Assembly (NCBI GenBank): GCA_007922225.1
Contig: ML679995.1
Coordinates: 424,998 to 488,997, forward strand
Source of the DNA: Emydura subglobosa
Taxonomy: Eukaryota; Chordata; Testudines; Chelidae
Reading direction: 5' to 3'
DNA length: 64,000 nt
In this document: positions 24,401-33,400 of the stretch, in pieces
How the letters are laid out: the number at the start of each line of letters is the position of its first letter
Numbering within the stretch: the stretch's first letter is position 1
Notes under the pieces: generated by a model
The model's database searches: none
Told to the model about the DNA's origin: nothing
Seen by the model: only the letters and a program-made list of their open reading frames with translations
Position numbers and translations under genes: made by a program

Positions 24401-27400
24401 CCACGTTGCTGCTTTACAAATGTCCTGCCATGGGATGTCTGAGTAGGGCTGAGGTGGTTGCTTGTGCCCGTGTAGAGTGGGCAGTGATGCCCAGTGGTAG
24501 AGATACCCGTGAAAGGAAGTCAGACTCTGTGATGCATTTAGAGATGCACTGTGAAGACAGAGCGTGGCCCTTACAGTGCTCTGCTATAGCGACAAAGTCT
24601 GGGTGAGCTTGGAAAGCAGGGCTGTGCTGAAGGCAAAAGGGCAGTGCCTGGCTGACGTCGAGCGGTGTAGGATACGTGCTCTGGTGGAAGTGTGCGGCTT
24701 GGGGTATATGGCTGGTAGATGAACAATTTGACTGAGGTGGAACAGCGAAGCCACCTTGGGAAGAAACCTGGGATAGAGTCGCAGGGAGACTTTACCTCTA
24801 TGAAATATTGGAATGGCACGGCTGCCATCATGGCTCTTCATTCACTGATTTGCCTGGCAGACACAAGGTTATAAGGAAAATCACCTCCATGGAGAGATGG
24901 GAGAGGGAACAGCTGGCTAGAGGTTTGAAGGGTGGTTTGGTGTGTGTGGAGAAGACTAGGTGAAGGTCCCAGAAGAGGGTGGGTTTCCTAATTGAGGGAA
25001 AAGTATTAAAGAGGCCATGGAGGAAGTGAGCTGAGGTTGGATGGGCAAAGATCAAGATGCCATCCAGCAGTGGAAGGACAGCACTAATCGCCACCAGATG
25101 TACCTGCAGAGAGGAGCGTCGAATGGTCTGAATGATGAAGGGTAAGTATGTATTCAAGGATGTATTCATCGGGAGGGACAGTGTGCTCAGGGAGTGATGG
25201 TGGTGTGCTGCCCACTCCGTGAAATGATGCCACTTCACCTGGTAACAGGCCCTGGTGGAGGGATGGCAATTATGGGTAAATACGTTCCGTTCTGGTGTAG
25301 AGCACTGCTATCCTACAGTCAAGCCCCATCCAAATACCAGGCCATGAGATGAAATGGGTTTGGGTGGCAGATCTGGCCCCGTTGTGGGGTGAGGAGGTTC
25401 GGGAGAGGTGGAAGGTGCACTAGGAGCCCGGAAAAAGCGAGTGGCCCCAGCATCTCATCTGTGCTGCTACCATGGAAACACCTTTATAAAAACATGAGAG
25501 ACCGTGATAATTCCGAAAGGAAGTACACAGAACTGGTAAGGGATGTGTTCCACCATAAAATGGAGACATTTGCGGCGGGCAGGATGGATGTCCACGTGGA
25601 AATATGCATCCTTCATATCAAGAGCTGCAAACCGAGCTCTGGGGAAGAGGGATGAAATGATTTGGGAAAGGGCAGCCATGCGGAATCAGAATTTCTGGCT
25701 ATATCGGTTCAATGCCCGCAGATCCAGAATGGGGCAAAGGTCTCCGCTCTTTTTCAGAACGAGGAAGCAGTGGGAGTAGAAGCCATTGCCCTGATCGTGG
25801 TGTGGGACCCATTCTACTGCCCCACTTTTCAGGAGTGTGTAGGTCCCCTGTTGTAGGAGGTCTGGTCGTGAAAGGTGTATAGGAAAGTCTGGAATTCTAT
25901 AAGATATCTATCCTCTGTGTACTACATCTAGTACCCATTGGTTGGTGGTAACCTTGCTCCAGTTGTTGGCAAAGGGAGCGAGCCGGACCCTGAAAACAAT
26001 CAGAACCAGGAGGAGGGCTGGGGATGGGTTCGTGGTTCTCTATACAAGAGTCAAAAGGGACATCTGGAGGGGCACTGCTGGGAGGTAGATGCCATAGAGG
26101 TTGAGGCAGCAGAGAATCTAGGGTGCTGAGACCTTTGTTGGTGTCACAACTAGTCTTGTTGGCCTGGTGGATAAGGTTGGTACAATTGGACGCTGAGTCT
26201 GGGAGGGTAACGTGACCTGAAGGGTGGTCTGTTTTGGCAGTGGGTGGGAGCTGGAGTGTATAGGCTCATGTATCGCACGGTTGCCCAGGAGTCCTTGAAG
26301 GAGTGGAGGTTCTCTTCAGTTTCATCACTGAAGAGCTTTCAGTTGTCAAATGGGAAGTCTTCTAGAGTGGTCTGGACCTCGGCAGGGAATCCGGAAGTTT
26401 GGAGCCACGAGTTTCTCCTGAACATGACCCCTGATGCTAAACCCTGTGTTGCTGTATCAGCTGCGTCTACTACTGCCTGAAGTGTGACCTTAGCTCCCAA
26501 CTTGCCTGCATCATTAAGGGCTTGGAATTGTCCTCATTTGTCTTCCGGTAAGGAGGCCTGAAACTCCGCCAACTGTGTGTACATGTGAAAGTCATATTTT
26601 GCTAGAATGGCCTGATGGCTAGCTATGCAGAATTGCAGGCCCGCACAGGAGTACACTTTCTGCCCGATGCGGTCCAATTTTTTTCCACTCAATCCGGGGG
26701 AGTGGACCGGAAGTGCTGCTGCCTGGCTTTGTTCATAGCTGCCTGTACTACAGAAGAGTTAGGCTGTGGATGAGTAAACAGAAAATCCGTGTCTTTAGTG
26801 GGGATGGAGAAGCATCTCTCCACACACTTTGGTGTAGGAGCGTATGATGCTGGCGCATGCCAGACTGACTGGGCTGATTGCAAGATCGCCTTTTGAACAG
26901 GAAGTGCGATCTGAGATGGCGCCGTAAGAGGTCCAGGAACTTGTCCCTCGACAGGAAGGCTGAGGTTGTAGCTATGTGCTGCAGCAGGTCCTGTATTTGT
27001 CCTGATCATCTGGCAGCGAGAGGATGGGAGGGGTGATGATGTTTCATTCTGTACTGGTGATGCGGTCGGTTCCACTGGTGGCAAGGGCCTAACGGCTCCC
27101 TGTGGATCTTCGCACACCGACAGAGAGAAGTCCGAAGGGGGCCCATATGATGCTACTCTGCCGCAGCATGGGTCCCAATGGTGCCAATAGGGCCAGGCAT
27201 GGTGGCCCTGTCGCAGTAGTCTGCCTGGGTAACGGGGCCAGTGCTCAGCTGGGGGTCCATATGGCTGTGGGTACGTGTTAGGGCAGTACCGTGGGTTGTG
27301 CGCCGGTGAAAAAGATGGTCCCGGATCCGAGGACCACTCGGACTTGGAGTGCTGCTCTGGGAAAGGTGGAGCTGTCAGTACTGTCAGAGCCGGTGGTGCT

Positions 27401-30400
27401 AAAAACACCTGCATCTGTCCCTCTGTCTTGGCTGAGGTGGTGCCTGCAACAGTAGCGGTTCATCTGCTGGGGAGGGTGGCTGTCCGCTATTTAATGCTCC
27501 TAGCTGTGGCGGGGGCTATCCAACAGTCTGACCAATTCTGCTGTAGGTGTTGGGTGGCGACAGCCTACCTGGTGTAAAAGGCTGGAACAGGCTTGACAGA
27601 CCCAGCGGAGAGGGCAGGGCTGGAGTGGCCAGTGGCGCACGGATTGAAGCCATAGGTAGCTGTGGCCTGTCTAAATGTTTAGTTTTTCATTGGGGGTTGG
27701 CCTTCTTTGGAGTGTGCAGCCTCATAAGACCTCAGACCCCCATGGCATGAGGGTCGACAGACTACTACAAACAGTTCCGGCTCTGGTGCATGGCACACAT
27801 GTGCACCCATGTCTGGAATCCACATAGGGACCAGCACTCACAGAAGAACTTACGTTGTGCCAATACTTAAAAAGGGCAAATGGGATGACCTGGATAATTA
27901 TAGGCCTGTCAGTCTGACATCGATATCAGGAAAGATAATGAAGCAATGATATGGGATTCTTATTGATAAAAAATTAAGGTAACAATTAACACTAATCAAA
28001 ATGGGTTTATAGAAAACGGATATCCTGTCAACCTAATGTTTTTTAATGAGATTACAGGTTCAGTTGATAAAGCTAATAGTGGTAATATAATATACTTTAG
28101 ACTTCCGTAAGACATTTGACTTGTTAGAACATTTTGACTGCAATACTAGAACGATGTAAAATTAGCCTGGCACACATTAAATGGATTAAAAGCTGGCTAA
28201 CTGACAGGTCTCAAAATGCAATTGTAAACATGAAATCATCATCGAATGGGTGTGTATCTAATGGGTTCCCACAAGGATCAGTTCTTGGCCCTACCATATT
28301 GAATATTTTTATGAATGACCTGGAAAAAATTCAAAATCATCACAGATAAACATTGAGAGGACATCACAAAAATTGGTGGAGTGGTAAACAACACAGGTCA
28401 TAAACACAAAGCAATCTGGATGATTTGATAAGATGGGCGCAAGCAAACAAAATACATCTTAAAATGGCTAAATGTAAATGTACACATCTAGAAACAAAGA
28501 ATGCAGGCCATGCCTACATGATGGGGGACTGTCCTGGGAAGCAGTGACTCTGAAAGAGACTTCGGAATAGTGATCGATAATCAGCTGAACTGAGCTCCCA
28601 GCGTGACACTGTGGCCAAAAGGGCCTAATGCAATCCTTGGATGCATAAATAGGGGAATCTCAAGTAGGAGGTGAGAAGTTATTTTACCTCTGTATTTGGC
28701 ACTGGTGTGACCAGGGCTGGAATGCTGTGGCCAGTTCTGGGGTCCACAATTCAAGAAGCATGTTGAAAAATTGGACCAGGTTCAGAAAAGAGCCATGAAA
28801 ATGATTAAAGGATTAGAAAATAAGCCTTACAGTGACAGACTCAAGAAAGTCAATCTACTTATCTTAACAAAGAGAAGTTTAAGGTGTGACTTGATTAGTC
28901 TATAAGTATCTACATGGGGAACAAATATTTAATAATGTGCTCTTCAGCCTAGCAGAGAAAGGTCTTACATGATTCAGTGGCTTAGAAGTTAAGATTCAGA
29001 CTTTAAGGCCAGAAGGGACCGCCACCATCACCTAGTCTGATCTCCTGCACATCGCAGGCTGCAGAACCTTGCCCACCCACTCCTGTAACACACCCTTAAC
29101 CTTTGGCTGAGTTACTGAAGTCCTCAAATCTTGATTTTAAGACTCCACGTTACAGAGAATCCATCATTTACTCTAGTTTAAAACAGCAAACTGACCTGTC
29201 CAACACACTGAAAAGAAAGACAAAAAGGGTCAGAGTCTCTGCCAGTCTGACCTGGGTGAAAATTCCTTCCCAACCCCAGAACATGGCAATCAATTGGGCC
29301 AAAAAAAATCTAATGAGGTTCAACAAAGAAAACTGCAGAGTCCTCCACTTAGGAAGGAAGAATCCCATGCACAGCTACAGACTGGGGACCGACGAACTAG
29401 GCAGCAGTTCTGCAGAAAAGGACCTGGGGTAACAGTGGATAAAAAGCTGGATATGAGTCAGCAGTGTGCCCTGGTTGTCAAGAAGGCTAATAGCATATTG
29501 GGCTGCATTAGTAGGAGCATTGCCAGCAGATCACAGGAAGTGATTATTCCCCTCTATTCGGCATTGGTGAGGCCGCATTTGGAGTATTGTGTCCAGTTTT
29601 GGGCCCCCCACTACAAAAAGGATGTAGACAAGTTGGAGAGAGTACAGTGGAGGGCAACAAAAATGATTAGGGGGCTGGAGCACAGGACTTATGAGGAGAG
29701 GCTGAGGGAACTAGCCTTGTTAGTCTACAGAAGAGAAGAATGAGGGGGGATTTGATAGCAGCCTTTAACTACCTGAAAGGGGGTTCCAGGGAGGATGGAG
29801 CTAGGCTGTTCTCAGTGGTGGCAGATGACAGAACAAGGAGCAACGGTCTCAAGTTGCAGGGCGGGAGTTCTAGGTTGGACATTAGGAAAAAGTTATTCCC
29901 TAGGAGGGTGGTGAAGCACTGGAATGGGTTACCCAGGGAGGTGGTGGAAACTCCATCTTTAGAGGTTTTTAAGCTGAGGCTTGACAAAGCCCTGGCTGGG
30001 ATGATATAGCTGAGGTTAGTCCTGCTTTGAGCAGGGGTTTGGACTAGATGACTTCCTGAGGTCCCTTCCAACTCTAATATTCTATGATTCTAATTAGATC
30101 CTGAGCATATGGGCAAGACCCACCAGTCAGACACCATAGAAAGAATTCTCTGTATAAATTAAAGGCCCTACCCATCTAGCATCCCATCTCCAGCTTTTGG
30201 AGATACACTCTAACAAAAGTCATAGATGGGCCATACCTCATCATTCCATCCACTCCGGAAACTTGTCAAGCTTGGTCTTGAAATCAGTTAGGTTTTCGGC
30301 CCCCACTGCTCCCCTCTTGGAAGGCTGTTCCACATCTGCACTCCCCTGACTGTTAGAAATGTTTGCCTAATTTCAAGCCTAAACTTGTTGATGGTCAATG

Positions 30401-33400
30401 TATACCCATTTGTTCTTGTGTGCACATTGGCACTTAACTTAAATAACTTCTCTCCCTCTCCTGATGTATTTATAGAGAACAATCATCTCCCCACTCAGCC
30501 TCCGTTAGGTTAGACTAAATAAGCCAAGCTCCGTAAGTCACCTCTCGTAAGGTAGGTTCTCCATTCTCCAGATTATTCTAGTAGCCCTTCTCTGCACTGT
30601 TCCAGTTTGAATTAATCTTTCTTAAACATAGGAGACAAGAACTGAACATAGTATTCCAGATAAGGTCTCATCAGTGCCTTGTATAACGGTAGTAACACGC
30701 CCTTATCGCTACTGGAAATTCCTCTCCTGATGCATCCTAGGACTGCATTAGTCCTTTTCACAGCTGCATCACATTGGCAGCTAACACTCATCCTATGATG
30801 GACCAATACACCCATGTCTTTCTCCTCATCTCGTTTTCACCTATGTCCCCAGCATTTAGCAAAAATTCTTGTTGTTAGTCCCTATTTGCATGACCTTGCA
30901 CTTTGCACTACGCATTATTAAATTTCACCCCATTTCTATTACTTAAGTTTTCAAGGACATCCAGATCTTCTTGTATATTTTGGTCCTTCTCTATATTGGC
31001 AATATCTCCCAACTTTGTGTCACTCTCAAATTCTAGTAGCACATTCCCACTTATTGTGCTAAAGTCATTAATTAAAATGTTAGATAAGATTGGCCCCTAA
31101 GATTGATCCCTGAGGAATTCCATTAGTAATCTCTGTCCAGCCTGTCTGTTCACCTTTCAGTCTGACCTGTTATAGCCTCCCATTTAATCAGTTCCTTACC
31201 CACCTTTCAATTCTCGTATTAATCCCCATTTTCTCCAATTTAACTACTAATTTCCCATGTGGAATTGTATCAAATGCCTGACTGAAATCCAGGTAGATTA
31301 GACTTTACACATTTCCTTTATCTAAAAAATTGGTTTTCTCAAAGAAGAGATTGGGTTGGTCTGGCACAATCTACCTTTTGTAGAACAAAGTCATATTTTA
31401 CCCCAATTACCCTTTACCTCTATTGTCCTTAACTACCTTCTCTTTCAAAATTTGTTCCAAGACCTTGCGTACAATTGAGGCCAAACTAATGGACCTGTAG
31501 ATTCCTGATCACTTCCCCCCCACCTCCCTTCTTAAAAACAGATACTATACTATCAATTCTCTAGTCATAGGGTCTAACCCTGCGTTTATTGATTCATTAA
31601 AGCTCATTGCTATTGAGCTTGCAATTTCATGTGCCAGTTCCTTTAACATTCTTGGATAGAGATTATCCAGGCCCCCAATTTGGTCCATTAAGCTGCTTGA
31701 GTATGACTACCACCTGAGATGTGGTAAATTCTACTTCCAGATCCCCATTTCCATTAGCCACCCTGTCACTGCTCCTAAGGGCCTCATTACCTCTACCAAA
31801 AACTGAGGCAAAATATTTGTTTAAATGTTGGGCCATACCTGGATTATCTTTAACCTCCACCCCATACTCAGTGCTTAGCAGTTCCACTTCTTCTTTCCTT
31901 GTCTTCTCATATATGCGGCTAAAAAACCTTTTGCTATTGGTTTTAATTTCCTTTGCAAGGTTCATCTCGGCTTGGCTTTTGGCAGTTTCCTCCCTACATG
32001 TTCTGACCTCCAAGAGGTAGCTTTCCTTACTGATCCCTCCCATCTTCCATTCCTTGTAGGCTCTCTCTTAATAACCTGTTGAGATGCTTGTTCATCCAGT
32101 TTGGTCTGCAACCTTTGCCTACGAATTTTTAACCCTTGCTTGGGATGCAGGCTTCAGAGAGTTTAACTCAAAATGCAGAAACTAATTTCCAAGCTCCTCC
32201 GTATTCAGATACTTGAGTTATGCAGTCCAGCCTGTTCCCCTTCCCCAGCACTTCCCTACAGAGCCATAACGAGGCATTTGAGCACCTGGAGTGAATAAGT
32301 ATATTTGCACCTCTAGAGGCACAGCATGGGGGGGTCCTGGTGCCACATGCCCCCTCCTATTGGAAAACAATCACCTCCTGCCAGGAGCTGGCAGATCAGA
32401 AGCTGGTGGGAACTGCCCGGGCTGCTTGTGGCCATGGCTCTCCATGCTGTAGGAGCTGGGGTGCTGGCTCGCTGCCCGGCAATCCTCCCTACCCTGCTCC
32501 CCGAGTCAGGCCGCCTCTACACAGCCAGGCACTCCCCAGGCAGGACAGGTGGCACAGCTCCGAGCTGCGCCCCTGACATGCTCTTGCCTCTCCCTCGACG
32601 GAGCCTGGCACTGGCCAGCAATGTCCACTGGAGCCAGCCCCTGCCCACAAAGCCTGGTTGCCATGACGGGCTCACTTGTCACTGCCCTGGTGCTCGTGGC
32701 TCTGCTGCTGCTCCTCCTCAGCCCAGAGGGGATGTGTAACTCCTGATTGGGGGTGGCACAATTTAAAGGTTCTGAGGGGCACGTGACTGAGGGAGAGGCA
32801 TCAGTAGGTCACGCAGACGTGGCCCAGCCTGCGGAGCAGGGTAGGCAGGGCTGCCGGGCAGAGTCCCGGTTCCCCCTGCACAGAAAGCCAGGGGCCCAAG
32901 TGGCTCCCACCACCTTCCGATCCACCAGCTCCTGGCAGAAGGCGACGATTTTCAAACTGTGGGGCACTCCCCATAGTTTGTAAACCTTTGAACGAAATGG
33001 AAGGCAGAAATCTCGGGGGCATGTGATCCTGCGTGTCCCCTCCCCCCCAGTTTTCCACTCCGACAGCTCTGCACCCTGGGCAGCTGCCCCGCCTTGGTTA
33101 TGGCCCTGCTTCTCCAGGAGCAATGGCACAGGAGCCAGCAAACACAGCTGAAAACAGGGGAGTTTGAGTGTGCGAGAGTGTGTATCTGATTGCTCTGATC
33201 ATTTAACATTTCTCCTCGTTTGTTTCTTTCCTTCTTTTTATAATAAGCCTTTAGTTTTAGACACGAATGGACTGGCAGCGTGGTGTTTTGGGTAAGATCC
33301 AAACCAATATTGATCTGGCCGTGTGGCTGACCCTTTGGGGATCAGGAGAACATTTTGGTAAAGCGAACAGAGTTTTTAAAGAACGTATCTCTTCACTGGA

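Larger units (their letters stand above)
23928..27851 (-). mobile_element. DIRS-type retrotransposon, copy 2 (internally deleted), nested in a CR1
   Basis: A copy of about 3.9 kb from a different DIRS lineage than copy 1. Its termini are inverted: the start with gtccctatctggattc, ccatgcactagaactgtttg and ctgaggtcttata is complementary to 27690-27850. An internal complementary region lies at about 24180-24265. On the minus strand come gag (26100-27414), an RT fragment (25467-25679) and recombinase fragments (24571-25270). The RT-to-recombinase gap is only about 200 bp, so RNase H is deleted. The insertion lies within a CR1 RT frame and is in the same orientation as TLN1. Confidence 0.85.
23505..28985 (+). 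mobile_element. Old CR1-clade LINE, split by DIRS copy 2
   Basis: The left part (23505-23925) decodes to degraded [24 protein letters not shown] and [15 protein letters not shown]. The right part (27852-28985) resumes with [45 protein letters not shown]- and [22 protein letters not shown] blocks. The RT block that normally runs without a gap is broken exactly where DIRS copy 2 sits. Many stops and frameshifts are present. Confidence 0.82.

Noticed and set aside
32251..33116. 8-bp target duplication for the fold-back element (cttcccta / cttctcca)
   Set aside because: Only 6 of 8 positions match and the neighbouring CR1 does not resume on the right, so the duplication is not claimed.
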